Origin: Fulvivirga sediminis
Lineage (GTDB): Bacteria; Bacteroidota; Bacteroidia; Cytophagales; Cyclobacteriaceae
Assembly: GCF_016757215.1 (NCBI RefSeq)
Contig: NZ_JAESIY010000009.1
Span: 124,001 to 188,000, forward strand
DNA: 64,000 nt
Direction of reading: 5' to 3'
Within the stretch, counting starts at the first letter, position 1. Each line of letters opens with the position of its first letter. Under the pieces are notes generated by a model, which saw only the letters and a program-made list of their open reading frames with translations, was not told the DNA's origin and ran no database searches. Position numbers and translations under genes: made by a program. Positions 9,323-19,491 of this stretch are shown piece by piece.

Positions 9323-9961
9323 CTTCTTTGATTTTATGAGATAGGTCTTACTCTCATGTCCTTCCATAATTCTTCTTATGTTTTTATGGTGAGTCCATAC
9401 GATAACTATGAACAAGAAGAATCCAAATATCACTAAAAGTGGTTCGCTGGTTTGAAACCTAGGCACGAACAAAAGCATAGCAGGGAAAGATAAAGTGCCT
9501 ATGATAGATGATAAAGACACATATTTTGATATCAATAGAGTTACTACAAATACAACTATACACAATAGAGCGACTTCGTAGTGAATCGCAATCATCATCC
9601 CTAAAAGAGTAGCAACCCCTTTTCCACCTTTAAAGTGTAGGAACACTGAAAATATATGTCCTATTACCCCTACAACACCTAGAATGAGTTTGAACGTAAC
9701 AAGGTTATTCTCATCAATAAACTGCAGGTTCATTAGTATTACTGCTACTGAAGAAGCAGCCATACCTTTTACGATGTCAGCCAGCATTACTATTATTCCT
9801 GCTTTTTTGCCAAGCACTCTGAAAGTGTTTGTAGCTCCAGGGTTTCCACTCCCGTGCTCCCTTACGTCTATGCCGTAAAGCGCTTTGCCAAACCATACGG
9901 CGGAAGGGATAGAACCTAATAAGTAAGAAATTAATATTGCTATAATTATCGCTGCAATCAT
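9314..9961 (-). CDS. plsY: glycerol-3-phosphate acyltransferase PlsY
   Basis: Inner-membrane enzyme that moves an acyl group from acyl-phosphate to glycerol-3-phosphate, the first step of phospholipid synthesis. The 215 residues form five or so membrane segments. The three PlsY motifs are visible: LLGSIPSAVWFGK (15-27), GSGNPGATNTFRVLG (37-51) and HFKGGKGVATLLG (about 108-120). The C-terminus ends in a charged tail (KSKKED). Its stop codon lies in the shared hairpin with the GH3 gene. It stands alone on the minus strand, with a possible promoter box at 10019. Confidence 0.95.
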   Translation of the reverse strand: MIAAIIIAILISYLLGSIPSAVWFGKALYGIDVREHGSGNPGATNTFRVLGKKAGIIVMLADIVKGMAASSVAVILMNLQFIDENNLVTFKLILGVVGVIGHIFSVFLHFKGGKGVATLLGMMIAIHYEVALLCIVVFVVTLLISKYVSLSSIIGTLSFPAMLLFVPRFQTSEPLLVIFGFFLFIVIVWTHHKNIRRIMEGHESKTYLIKSKKED

Positions 9962-10018
9962 ATAAGTTGGTTTAGTTGAACAAGGTAAGTGTAGAACTTA
10001 CTTTAAAAATTATTAGTT

Positions 10019-10026
10019 CAAAGATA
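10019..10026 (-). promoter_or_regulatory. candidate -7 box upstream of plsY
   Basis: On the minus strand this reads TATCTTTG, fitting TAnnTTTG, 57 nt upstream of the plsY ATG. No strong -33 box was identified. Confidence 0.3.
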
Positions 10027-10050
10027 ATAAAATTTAAAAATCTTAACCTA

Positions 10051-13000
10051 TCAGAACCCATCGTCACCATCATCAAAGCCATCATCTTCCTGAGCCCCGC
10101 CGAACCCATCATCCGGAAGGTCTTCAACCTCAGGCTCTATATCTGAGTCTAGATCATATATATCATCTATACCGTAATATTGAAGCCTAAATCTGTTGAT
10201 AAAATTCAGAGTCTCAGCCTTATCTGCAGGAGCGAAAACTAAATCTCCTATCTTAGCCTTAGCTCCATTACTCTTTTTGTTGATAACATCATTAAAGATA
10301 TTATTGCTAGAAAATACGAGTAGCTGATCATCTTCATAGCTAAAGAAAAACCATGAAGCTGGTGACGCCTTGAGAAATAGGTTAAAAATAGTACCTCCAC
10401 CTTCATTTTTAGTTATCTCCATAAAACCTTCAAGTGAAGCATTTAAATCTGTGCTTCTAATATTTGAAAGACCAAGCTTTCCTTCACTATAAAAAGCATT
10501 ATAATCGGTAGACCATTTAAGGTCGACATTAGTAAAAGTTAAAGGTGCTGATGTTTCCTTAGCAAAACCACCAAGAGGCACATGCTCCTCTTTAGATAAT
10601 TTTTCATACTCTTTCGTGGGGCGCTCACCAATCATATCTCCTAATTTATATAACAGCTGAGTGGGGTCTCCCATACCTTCAGGCGCACCTAGATTAGTAA
10701 TTACGTCTTTAATATCTCTAGCCATGGCATCAAAGGCCATAGTAGGCACATTAGCAATGTCAACAGTAATCAGGCTGTTAAGAGTATATTCATTTGTTTC
10801 TATATTTCCATTTCCAATAGCTGTAGCTTTGAGCACAAAATCTTCATCAGGTCTCACTAAGTTAACAGGTCCTTCAAATTTGACTGTCTTTGTTTCCTGG
10901 TTATACTTATATACTTTCCCCTTAAAGCTTTTTCCTGCGGCTTTAAGTGTATCCTGTACAGCAAATTCTCCAGTTTCCTTGTCATAAGTAAGCATACCAC
11001 TAGCCGCAAAGAAAGGGTCATCATCCACTATCTCATCAGAAACAAATGTATTATATAAGCTATTGTCTTCTATGTTATAATAAAGGCCAGCCTGCAGCTT
11101 CTGTCCCATTTCTGTTAAAGTATTATCAAAGTCAATCATAACCTCTCTCTGCTCTCCAGTACTCTTTTGAACTATCCAGGTATCATAATCAGGTTCGTTA
11201 ATATCTAACTTTATAAAGCCATCAAGCTCCATAGTAGGGCGGTTAGCATACATAATTACATCTCCTTTATAGAACATCCCTGGAGATATGAGTATATTTT
11301 GATCACCTCCTATAGTACCATTAGCCACCGTGTGCATTTCAAAAGCATCTTTCTTTCTGCTATTTTTACTTTCAAACTTCTCCAAATGGAAGTTCTCCAT
11401 CCTTACCGGCACAGTATCATTAAGAGCATTCACGAAATTATAAGTAGCATACCCAGTAAACTCATTTCTAGAAATAATATCAATTACTCCTTCTGTAAGC
11501 TTATGATATTCGTATAGCGTATCCAATACAATAGTGGTATTGGTTAATCGACCTATTTTAGAATTTTCCAGAATTAAAACCTCATTATTTTCAGGAGTAA
11601 TCTTAGCATCGGCCACCACAATAAATGGAATACCAGACACTTTAAGTTCTGATGTTTTAATATCATACTCTGCATTAGTTGCATTAAACCTTAGTGAATC
11701 GAGATCCTTTCTGGTAGTATAGAAATATGAACTCTCTAATGGCACGTCATCAGGCTTAGTCATAGTTACCTTATCCTGTACAAGGTCCCAGCGAGCCTCT
11801 GATATAGAAGTCTTGAACTGAGCAAAAGGAAACTCAATAGCATCCTGCCCCTCAATTTCAGGACTAATTACAGCATAATCTTCTCCCAGATTAAACCTTA
11901 ACCGTACGTCATCACCTGCTAACGCGGGCTTATCAGGGTTATCAGATTTTAATTCAAAATCAGCATGCCGAGCCGAGAACCTATCATTCTCAAACCTCAT
12001 ACTCTTAGACTTTGACTCTGAACCTCTTGTTAAGAGTGTTCCTCCTCCAAACATACCTTCCTTAGAAAGGATAGCCGTGCCATCTAGAGTAGCCGTTTCA
12101 TTGTAGAATTTGATTGGATCATCTTCATTTTTTATGTACATCCTGTCCTTAGCAGGCACCCATTTCATGCTGTAATTTTCTACAGAAGTCTGAGGGTAAC
12201 TATTTCCATTAAACTCAGATTCTTCCATATGTAAGTACTCTCCGTTACCAGTTACTGAATCGGGGTAAAATATAAAATTATCAGACTTAAGATTAGCTGC
12301 CAGGTATTGGAGTTCGCCTTTTCCTTGCAATCCCTTTTTATTTAAAGTAATATGATCATAATAAGTAGCCTCAGGGTCATTATAAAGCATATAACCTTCT
12401 TGTGGCACCTGGTGATTAAAACCCAAGGTATTATCAGGCATTATAATCAGCTTCTCTTCAAAATCAGGGAATATACCTCCAGATTTAAAACCACCTCCAA
12501 ATTCAATAGAGGAAGGATCTTCTCCACTTAAACTATCTATATCAAAAGGAGGCACTTCAAATTTTAATGATTTGTCATATACTCCCCCAAGAATTTCTTG
12601 CCTATCAAAATATACCAAGGCTCCTTGTCCTGCATTAAATTTAGGATAATTGGCATATTTTACCTTTGCTGATTTATTATTCGGCTTATTAATATATAAA
12701 GTACCTTGAGTAGCTCCCGTACTTTCCGGATTATTTTCATCCGGCACGGCTACCATAGAGTTATCAACTTTAGTTCTGGCATGGGTTTTCTCATCTTGCA
12801 CGTAGAATTGAATAGAGAAGATCTTCCCCATGCTTATAAGAAAGCTATCGTACTCGAAATAAAAATCCTCTCCTATATACTCGAAGTTACCAGCAGAGAT
12901 TTTTCCATTAAACATAATGTCCCTGTTTTCCATAAGTGTAATCTCACTACTGTCAGGTTCAATAACTACGTTTAATGAATCACTTACTTTGAAACTTTCT

Positions 13001-14886
13001 ACCCCCCTTACCTTCATATAGCTTTTGGGAAAGTTTAAAGTAGCATTGGGCTTGTAATGAATGACTGATGATATAACGATGTTATCATAATCCTTTTTAC
13101 CAAACCGGGAGTTAAATAAATGCTTAGCCTTATCTTTTACTGTTACTAAACCTTTATTTGAATCATAACCAATAAGACCTTTTTGGGATAAAAAGAGCAT
13201 AGCCCCCTTCATTACATCAATATCTTTTTTATAGCTCTTGGCAAGCTCATCAACATAAAATTCATCCACCCCTTCCTTTCTGCTATATGCTGCCACCATG
13301 GCTAGAGGGTTGAAAGGGTAAATTTTATCCCCTAAGCTACTATAATCATCATAAGAATAATGATCTGCCGACTCTATGTTTAACGGTACCATTCGAGCTG
13401 CTTCCATAATGGAAACATTCAAACTGTCTGACTGTAAATCCCAACGGATAAGATCAGCGGTGAAATCTATATTAAAATATGAACTTACAAATGGCGTATT
13501 TCTAAACCCACCTTTATCCTTTTGTAAGACCAGTTTCTGATTCTCGTAATCATATTTTAAGCGTAGTGCCGGGTGGTAAATAGAATCATAATTCTGATAT
13601 ATAACTACAGAAGCTCTCTTCGCAGTTACTATAGAATCTCCAAATTCAAAAATTGGAGCTCGCGCCTTGAATTTCCGGCTTTGATCATTTCTAACCTCAA
13701 TCATAGAGTAACTCCCCATAACAGAAGCACTATTTATTTTAGCACCATCAAGAGAAAAGCCTCCATGATAGATTAGGTCTTTTCCTATGTTCTTTACATT
13801 AATATTACTGTAGTAAGAAATAAACCTGGGATAGCGAGAGTCGGTTGTCGTGTCATGCTTTATGCTTTTATATTCAAAAATACCTTCTACAGGCTCATCT
13901 ATTTTACCCTTATAAGTAAGTTTAGCTGATTCGACCTTAAGCCTAGGTTTTCTTGTATCAAAGCTATATTCCGGGAATGAGCAAAATACCGAATCCGCTC
14001 CTAATCCAGCCATGGTCCAATCAAACTTGCCACCGTTACCTACAAACTGATCTTTAAGTATCAAAAAGGTGCCGCTGGTATTTTGTAAAAAAACCGAATC
14101 GTACGGACTTACAAAATTCAAGTTGGCATTATCAAATTTTATAACAGGCCCCTCAATTACAGGTAGTACTACTCCCCCTCCCTGAATAGCTTCTATCATC
14201 TGTTGATCTTCTAATTCGGTTTGCTCCTCATATTCTTCAGTCCATTCTGTATCCCAATTATCATCTGATGGCTCATCATCCCATTCATCCCAATACTCAT
14301 CGTCGTCATCGTAATTATCTGATTCATAATCGTCATAATTTTCAGGCTCTTGGTATTCATCTACAGGCTCCTCCACTATTACTTCCTCCGGTTGAGCCGC
14401 TTCTACAAACTCAATAGTGTAGTCTCCATCAGCAAAAAGCCTATTAGAACGAGCAAAATACAGTGCTCTCCATTCAAAAAATTGCCCTGTGGTCTGTAAG
14501 TATTTACTTATTTGATCAGGAGAATAAGTATCTAGCACCTTCTGAGTAACCTCCAAAAATTGACTGAAATTATCTGTGGCATTATTGTCTCCATTCAAAG
14601 ATTTGGCCATTGTAATCAGGTATGAATCACGTAGAGTAGAACTAATGGCCTTATTGTTCATAAGACCAACAATGTGTGAAACCACCGTTTTTCTCTGGTT
14701 CTCTGACATTTTTAAATATGCCATTTGAAATTCATCACTTATGCCCAGCACCTGCTTTGCTCGTGATTGATCCAATAAATTTCTTACAGAATCTTGCTCT
14801 ATTTCAGTGCCTGACTGAGAATAAGCCAGCCCACTAATTAAAAAAAAAGCAAATAGGGGATAAAGTACTTTTTGCCACATATTCAA
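10051..14886 (-). CDS. giant secreted acidic protein, unknown function
   Basis: Protein of 1611 residues that I do not recognise as a named family. It has a signal peptide (about 1-24, cut near AYSQS) and a helical N-terminal part. Residues 167-228 form a striking tract made almost only of D, E, Y and W. Then follow more than 1200 residues of beta-rich sequence with repeated short motifs of the type 'DN..FN..F.SPYDS' and 'FGGG'. The end (last 35 residues) is again acidic and glycine-rich. No catalytic motif, T9SS C-terminal domain or membrane anchor is evident. Part of the beta-rich region looks like OstA/LptD-type or beta-helix repeats, but this is only an impression. The gene is monocistronic. 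Confidence 0.6.
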   Translation of the reverse strand: MNMWQKVLYPLFAFFLISGLAYSQSGTEIEQDSVRNLLDQSRAKQVLGISDEFQMAYLKMSENQRKTVVSHIVGLMNNKAISSTLRDSYLITMAKSLNGDNNATDNFSQFLEVTQKVLDTYSPDQISKYLQTTGQFFEWRALYFARSNRLFADGDYTIEFVEAAQPEEVIVEEPVDEYQEPENYDDYESDNYDDDDEYWDEWDDEPSDDNWDTEWTEEYEEQTELEDQQMIEAIQGGGVVLPVIEGPVIKFDNANLNFVSPYDSVFLQNTSGTFLILKDQFVGNGGKFDWTMAGLGADSVFCSFPEYSFDTRKPRLKVESAKLTYKGKIDEPVEGIFEYKSIKHDTTTDSRYPRFISYYSNINVKNIGKDLIYHGGFSLDGAKINSASVMGSYSMIEVRNDQSRKFKARAPIFEFGDSIVTAKRASVVIYQNYDSIYHPALRLKYDYENQKLVLQKDKGGFRNTPFVSSYFNIDFTADLIRWDLQSDSLNVSIMEAARMVPLNIESADHYSYDDYSSLGDKIYPFNPLAMVAAYSRKEGVDEFYVDELAKSYKKDIDVMKGAMLFLSQKGLIGYDSNKGLVTVKDKAKHLFNSRFGKKDYDNIVISSVIHYKPNATLNFPKSYMKVRGVESFKVSDSLNVVIEPDSSEITLMENRDIMFNGKISAGNFEYIGEDFYFEYDSFLISMGKIFSIQFYVQDEKTHARTKVDNSMVAVPDENNPESTGATQGTLYINKPNNKSAKVKYANYPKFNAGQGALVYFDRQEILGGVYDKSLKFEVPPFDIDSLSGEDPSSIEFGGGFKSGGIFPDFEEKLIIMPDNTLGFNHQVPQEGYMLYNDPEATYYDHITLNKKGLQGKGELQYLAANLKSDNFIFYPDSVTGNGEYLHMEESEFNGNSYPQTSVENYSMKWVPAKDRMYIKNEDDPIKFYNETATLDGTAILSKEGMFGGGTLLTRGSESKSKSMRFENDRFSARHADFELKSDNPDKPALAGDDVRLRFNLGEDYAVISPEIEGQDAIEFPFAQFKTSISEARWDLVQDKVTMTKPDDVPLESSYFYTTRKDLDSLRFNATNAEYDIKTSELKVSGIPFIVVADAKITPENNEVLILENSKIGRLTNTTIVLDTLYEYHKLTEGVIDIISRNEFTGYATYNFVNALNDTVPVRMENFHLEKFESKNSRKKDAFEMHTVANGTIGGDQNILISPGMFYKGDVIMYANRPTMELDGFIKLDINEPDYDTWIVQKSTGEQREVMIDFDNTLTEMGQKLQAGLYYNIEDNSLYNTFVSDEIVDDDPFFAASGMLTYDKETGEFAVQDTLKAAGKSFKGKVYKYNQETKTVKFEGPVNLVRPDEDFVLKATAIGNGNIETNEYTLNSLITVDIANVPTMAFDAMARDIKDVITNLGAPEGMGDPTQLLYKLGDMIGERPTKEYEKLSKEEHVPLGGFAKETSAPLTFTNVDLKWSTDYNAFYSEGKLGLSNIRSTDLNASLEGFMEITKNEGGGTIFNLFLKASPASWFFFSYEDDQLLVFSSNNIFNDVINKKSNGAKAKIGDLVFAPADKAETLNFINRFRLQYYGIDDIYDLDSDIEPEVEDLPDDGFGGAQEDDGFDDGDDGF

Positions 14887-15069
14887 AACGCCAGACGATA
14901 GTTGAGTACTAAACGGGGTAAGTTACGGTTTGAGGATACAACGATAACATAACCCCTTTTAACTAATTAAAAAATTGCCTTTGGTAAATTCTTAAATTAT
15001 TATCAAATAACCAACTATAGACATCCTCACTACTCAAACACAATATGAGTATAAAAAATTAAATTATTA

Positions 15070-15912
15070 TCACTTTTTGATAAAGACCAATGCTACCCAG
15101 CTATTACGATCCTTTTGGCTTCTAAATTCCAATCCTACTGAATCGGCTCTCTTTACAATATCTTCTTTATCATAATCATAAAAACCACTTAGAACGAGGG
15201 TGCTACCTGAATGAAGGTATGTACTGTATGACTCCATTTCATCCAAGAGCACATTTTTATTAATATTAGCCAATATTATATCAAATGTACCCTCTAAGCC
15301 CAGAGTAGCGATAGTACCCTCTTTCACAGTAATATTTTTACACTCGTTTAGCTCTACATTTTCAGGAGCATTTTCTGTACTCCAGCTATTATTATCATAG
15401 GCAATAACTTCTTTAGCTCCTAACTTTTCAGCCATTACCGCTAAAATAGCCGTACCACAGCCGGCATCAAGTACTCTTTTATCTGCATGATCTAACTCCA
15501 TCTGAGTTTTGAGCATAAGATAAGTGGTTGCATGATGTCCTGTCCCAAATGACATTCTGGGGTTAATAATAATTTCGTATTTAAACGAAGGATCAGGTTT
15601 ATGAAAGGTTGCTCTTACCAGGCATGATTTATCTACAGAAATAGGATCATAATTCTTCTCCCACTCTTCATTCCAGTTTCTTGATACTACCTCTTCTACT
15701 TCATAAGTTATGGTAGTAACCTCAGAATATCTGGAGATTAAATCATTTATGTCTTGTTCATTAAAATTTTTCTCCTCTATATAGCCCTCTACTCCGGCAT
15801 CCGTTTCCATCATAGAGTTGTAGCCAAGCTCTCCTAGCTCGGCTACTACAATTTCTATAAAAGCCTCTTCACAAGAAAGCTTTACACTTATAAATTCTAT
15901 GCCTTTTGACAT
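15070..15912 (-). CDS. prmA: ribosomal protein L11 methyltransferase
   Basis: SAM-dependent methyltransferase that trimethylates ribosomal protein L11. The 280 residues have the substrate-recognition N-terminal domain and, from about 110, the Rossmann methyltransferase fold. Key motifs are INPRMSFGTGHHATT (116-130), the SAM-binding VLDAGCGTAILA (147-158) and LANINKNVL (about 214-222). Its start codon overlaps the stop of tpiA by one base (TAATG), so translation is coupled. It is the last gene of the mutY-to-prmA run. Confidence 0.93.
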   Translation of the reverse strand: MSKGIEFISVKLSCEEAFIEIVVAELGELGYNSMMETDAGVEGYIEEKNFNEQDINDLISRYSEVTTITYEVEEVVSRNWNEEWEKNYDPISVDKSCLVRATFHKPDPSFKYEIIINPRMSFGTGHHATTYLMLKTQMELDHADKRVLDAGCGTAILAVMAEKLGAKEVIAYDNNSWSTENAPENVELNECKNITVKEGTIATLGLEGTFDIILANINKNVLLDEMESYSTYLHSGSTLVLSGFYDYDKEDIVKRADSVGLEFRSQKDRNSWVALVFIKK

Positions 15913-16673
15913 TAAAATGACTTAATAATATCTAAAAAATCTCTTGATTTAAGTGATGCGCCTCCTATAAGGCCTCCATCTACATCCTTACAAGCAAAAA
16001 GCTCAGGTGCATTTGATGGTTTACAGCTACCCCCATATAAAATAGAAATATTCTCTGCCACATCAGCACCGTATCTCTCTGCCAACAACTCTCTGATTAC
16101 AGCATGCATTTCTTGCGCTTGTTCTGTTGACGCTGTTTTGCCAGTACCAATAGCCCAGATAGGCTCATAAGCAATAACAACTTTTTTCAAATCTTCTTCT
16201 CCCAAATGAAATAAGCTGTCAGATATTTGATTGCTTACAAATTCTTTAAATAATCCGTTTTCTCTTACTTCCAAAGATTCTCCACAGCAAAAAATTGGCT
16301 TAAGATTATTGGCTAGTGCAATGTCAATCTTCTTAGCTAATTGTTCGTTGGTTTCATCAAAATATTCTCTTCTCTCACTATGTCCCAAAATCACATATTG
16401 TACTCCAACAGAAGCCAGCATTTCAGCCGAAATTTCCCCAGTAAAAGCTCCTTCGTCATTTTCATTACAGTTCTGAGCAGATAGAGAAATCTTTTCTGAA
16501 TCTTTAACTAAACCTCTTACTTGCGTTAAGTGAACAAATGGAGGAGCTAAAATCACTCTTACATCTGTGTTTACTTCATCATTAACCATATTAACGATTT
16601 CTGATGTAAGCTTAAGTCCCTCATCCAGGGTATTATTCATTTTCCAGTTTCCGGCTACAATTTTTTGTCGCAT
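15912..16673 (-). CDS. tpiA: triosephosphate isomerase
   Basis: Glycolytic enzyme that interconverts dihydroxyacetone phosphate and glyceraldehyde 3-phosphate. The 253 residues contain the catalytic set: K11 in AGNWKMN, H98 in VILGHSERR, E170 in VIAYEPIWAIGTG with the phosphate-gripping loop 171-178, and the C-terminal ILYGGSCKPSN and GLIGGASL phosphate site. Length and motifs are normal. It sits 51 bp after recG and overlaps prmA by one base. Confidence 0.96.
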   Translation of the reverse strand: MRQKIVAGNWKMNNTLDEGLKLTSEIVNMVNDEVNTDVRVILAPPFVHLTQVRGLVKDSEKISLSAQNCNENDEGAFTGEISAEMLASVGVQYVILGHSERREYFDETNEQLAKKIDIALANNLKPIFCCGESLEVRENGLFKEFVSNQISDSLFHLGEEDLKKVVIAYEPIWAIGTGKTASTEQAQEMHAVIRELLAERYGADVAENISILYGGSCKPSNAPELFACKDVDGGLIGGASLKSRDFLDIIKSF

Positions 16674-16724
16674 AGTTGATAGTTTTATTTCTCTTGTAAA
16701 GATAAGATTTTATGTCATTTCCTT

Positions 16725-18818
16725 TTAACTGATCCGGCTCCAGTTAATGGCCGTTTTCTTCATGGAGTTAATTTGCTGATTAATAACCTGATTCTCCACA
16801 TTGCTCAAATCGGGATCTTTGTCTATAATACTCAGAGCAGCTCCTCGTGCCGCCTGTAAAATGACTCCATCCTTACCCAAGTCAGCTATAAGTAAGTCTA
16901 AAACTCCACTTTGTTGGGTTCCCATCAGATCTCCTGGTCCACGGAGCTGCAAGTCTGTATCTGCTATTTCAAACCCATTGGTAGTTCTAACCATAGTATC
17001 TATCCGTACCTTACCCTCTTTGCTAAGCTTATAATTAGTCATAAGTATACAATATGATTGCTCAGCACCCCTCCCCACGCGTCCGCGTAGCTGATGTAAC
17101 TGCGCTAAGCCAAAACGCTCTGCATTCTCGATCACCATCACACTGGCATTAGGTACATTTACCCCTACTTCTATTACTGTGGTGGCTACCATAATTTTAG
17201 TCTCCGCTTTTACAAAACGCTGCATCTCATAGTCCTTAGCATCAGGTTTCATTTTACCATGCACTATACTTATAGGCACATCGGGAAAAGCTCTACACAT
17301 ACTTTCATATCCATCCATCAAATGGTTTAAATCTAGCTTTTCTGATTCCTCTATAAGTGGATAAACAATGTATACCTGCCGGCCTACTTCTAGCTGCTCC
17401 TTCAAAAATCCATTGACTTTCAAACGATTAGCATCATATCTATGAACGGTTTTGATAGGCTTTCTGCCTGCCGGCAATTGATCTATTACAGAAATATCTA
17501 AGTCTCCATAGAGGGTCATGGCCAGTGTTCGTGGAATGGGAGTGGCTGTCATCACCAAAACATGCGGGTAGAGGTATTGATTCTTTTGCCAGAGCTTAGA
17601 CCGCTGAGCTACACCGAACCTGTGCTGCTCATCTACCACTGCGAGGCCTAGATTTTTAAACTGCACAATATCCTCTAAAAGAGCATGTGTGCCTACAATA
17701 ATATTAAGATCCCCGTTTTTGAGATATTGATGAATAATTTTCCGCTCACTCTGTTTGGTAGATCCTGTTAATAAGGCAATGGTTATGCCCATTTGATCAG
17801 CAAACTCCTTTAAACCCTGAAAATGTTGAGTTGCTAAAATTTCTGTTGGCGCCATCAGGGCTGCCTGGCTACCGGAGCCCACCACCAAAAGCATGCAGAT
17901 AAACGCCACTATGGTTTTTCCACTACCCACATCTCCTTGAAGCAGTCTGTTCATTTGCTGCCCTGAGCGCATGTCTTTATAGATCTCTTTTATAACTCTT
18001 TTTTGCGCATCTGTTAAATCAAAAGGCAAATGATCATTATAAAACCGGGTAAGCAAATCCGTATCATGAAAAACCGCACCTTTAAATTTATCAATACGAG
18101 CAATCTTAAGTTTTAGCAGTCTAAGCTGAACATAGAACAGCTCTTCAAACTTTAGTCGGAACTGCGCCTTTTGCAGATGCGCCTGATCCTTTGGATAATG
18201 GATATTATTTAAAGCGGCTCTTTTATTAATGAGACGATAGTCTTCCAATATATTTTTTGGGAGCGTTTCTCTTATTTTGTTTTGCGCTTGTTGAAGCAAA
18301 TAAAGTTGTAGTTTCCCTATAGCTTTGCTATCTAGAAATTTCCGCTTTAAAACTTCAGTAGTGGTATACACTGGTTGTAGATAGCTCGCTTCCTGGTTTT
18401 GACGGGTTATTAACTCTATTTCAGGGTGAGCCATATTTAGCTTACTCCCAAAAGCAGTAGGTTTACCAAATACCAAATATTCCATACCTGGTTGGATTTT
18501 TTTCATTACCCACTGTATTCCTTTGAACCACACCAGTTCTATCTCTCCGGTACCATCAGCAAACTGAACCACTAGCCGCTTCTTTCTTCCTTCTCCTATT
18601 GTCTGCATACTTCTGATCTTACCTTTGATCTGAACCTGAGACATAGCGCCATTTAAGGTACTTATTTCATGAAACTGAGTTCGGTCTTCGTAACGAAATG
18701 GGTAATGCTGTATTAAATCACCATAAGTGAAAATATTCAACTCTTTATTCAAAAGAGCTGCCTTTTGAGGTCCCACCCCTTTTAAAAACTCTATTTTGGT
18801 ATCGAAGAAGCCCTGCAT
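16725..18818 (-). CDS. recG: ATP-dependent DNA helicase RecG
   Basis: Helicase that remodels stalled forks and branched DNA. The 697 residues contain the N-terminal wedge OB domain (about 50-140). The superfamily 2 motor has Walker A GDVGSGKT (295-302), the DEQH box (396-399), VMTATPIPRTLA and the C-terminal helicase region ending in QLRGRVGRG. The TRG motif region near residues 600-680 is present. It lies 73 bp downstream of gldD on the same strand, within the run mutY-ssb-gldE-gldD-recG-tpiA-prmA. Confidence 0.95.
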   Translation of the reverse strand: MQGFFDTKIEFLKGVGPQKAALLNKELNIFTYGDLIQHYPFRYEDRTQFHEISTLNGAMSQVQIKGKIRSMQTIGEGRKKRLVVQFADGTGEIELVWFKGIQWVMKKIQPGMEYLVFGKPTAFGSKLNMAHPEIELITRQNQEASYLQPVYTTTEVLKRKFLDSKAIGKLQLYLLQQAQNKIRETLPKNILEDYRLINKRAALNNIHYPKDQAHLQKAQFRLKFEELFYVQLRLLKLKIARIDKFKGAVFHDTDLLTRFYNDHLPFDLTDAQKRVIKEIYKDMRSGQQMNRLLQGDVGSGKTIVAFICMLLVVGSGSQAALMAPTEILATQHFQGLKEFADQMGITIALLTGSTKQSERKIIHQYLKNGDLNIIVGTHALLEDIVQFKNLGLAVVDEQHRFGVAQRSKLWQKNQYLYPHVLVMTATPIPRTLAMTLYGDLDISVIDQLPAGRKPIKTVHRYDANRLKVNGFLKEQLEVGRQVYIVYPLIEESEKLDLNHLMDGYESMCRAFPDVPISIVHGKMKPDAKDYEMQRFVKAETKIMVATTVIEVGVNVPNASVMVIENAERFGLAQLHQLRGRVGRGAEQSYCILMTNYKLSKEGKVRIDTMVRTTNGFEIADTDLQLRGPGDLMGTQQSGVLDLLIADLGKDGVILQAARGAALSIIDKDPDLSNVENQVINQQINSMKKTAINWSRIS

Positions 18819-18891
18819 GAATGGTAATAGCCAAAGCTTATATTAAGCTTATTGTCAACGCGCCACAAATTGCTTTACATAAAATTATTTT

Positions 18892-19491
18892 CTACTGAAG
18901 ACTCTCCTTCCACTGGAAAGAATTCATCATATGAACAATGTCTACCTTTACATATTCTATTGCCGGCCTTAAAGAATCATTCTGTACCTCAGTATTAAAA
19001 TAAAGTGCTCCTCTAAAAAAGTTTTTAGTAGAATCAGTACTGAAAAATTGAAACTGACTGGGTACTTGGCCATCTAATTCGGCATAAACCACCGTTTTAC
19101 CATTTGGAGTTACTGTGATCGTTTCATCAATAGCTGAAGCCTTTATCTGATGCTTGGCTGTAAGAAAATAAGCATCGTCCAGATATTCTTTTAAACTATC
19201 CTGATTCGCTATCACCTTATAAGTAAGGTTAATATCTGCCTTTAATTCAGGATAATAAATCTCGACCCAATACCTTTCAGATATCCATGATGTATCCCTC
19301 AATAACTTTGCATGTTTAGAGTACTCAAAATTAAAGGGAAAAGTATCTGGTAAGTGTTGATATTCGTGCTCCGGAAGCACAAAGCGGTTATAACCCTTAG
19401 GCTTAGGAGAATATTCGGACGAACATCCTATAACCACAAAACCTATTATAACTAACCATAGACTAATCGACTTTCTCGCTTTGCTCTTCAT
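18892..19491 (-). CDS. gldD: gliding motility lipoprotein GldD
   Basis: Lipoprotein of 199 residues belonging to the GldD family, needed in Flavobacterium johnsoniae for gliding and type IX secretion. The lipobox is VVIGC with C23. The family's opening SEYSPKPKGYNRFVLPEHEYQ and the FPFNFEYSK element are clearly seen. Its start lies inside the end of gldE (29-bp overlap), the same gene order as in F. johnsoniae. Molecular function within the gliding machinery is not known. Confidence 0.93.
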   Translation of the reverse strand: MKSKARKSISLWLVIIGFVVIGCSSEYSPKPKGYNRFVLPEHEYQHLPDTFPFNFEYSKHAKLLRDTSWISERYWVEIYYPELKADINLTYKVIANQDSLKEYLDDAYFLTAKHQIKASAIDETITVTPNGKTVVYAELDGQVPSQFQFFSTDSTKNFFRGALYFNTEVQNDSLRPAIEYVKVDIVHMMNSFQWKESLQ

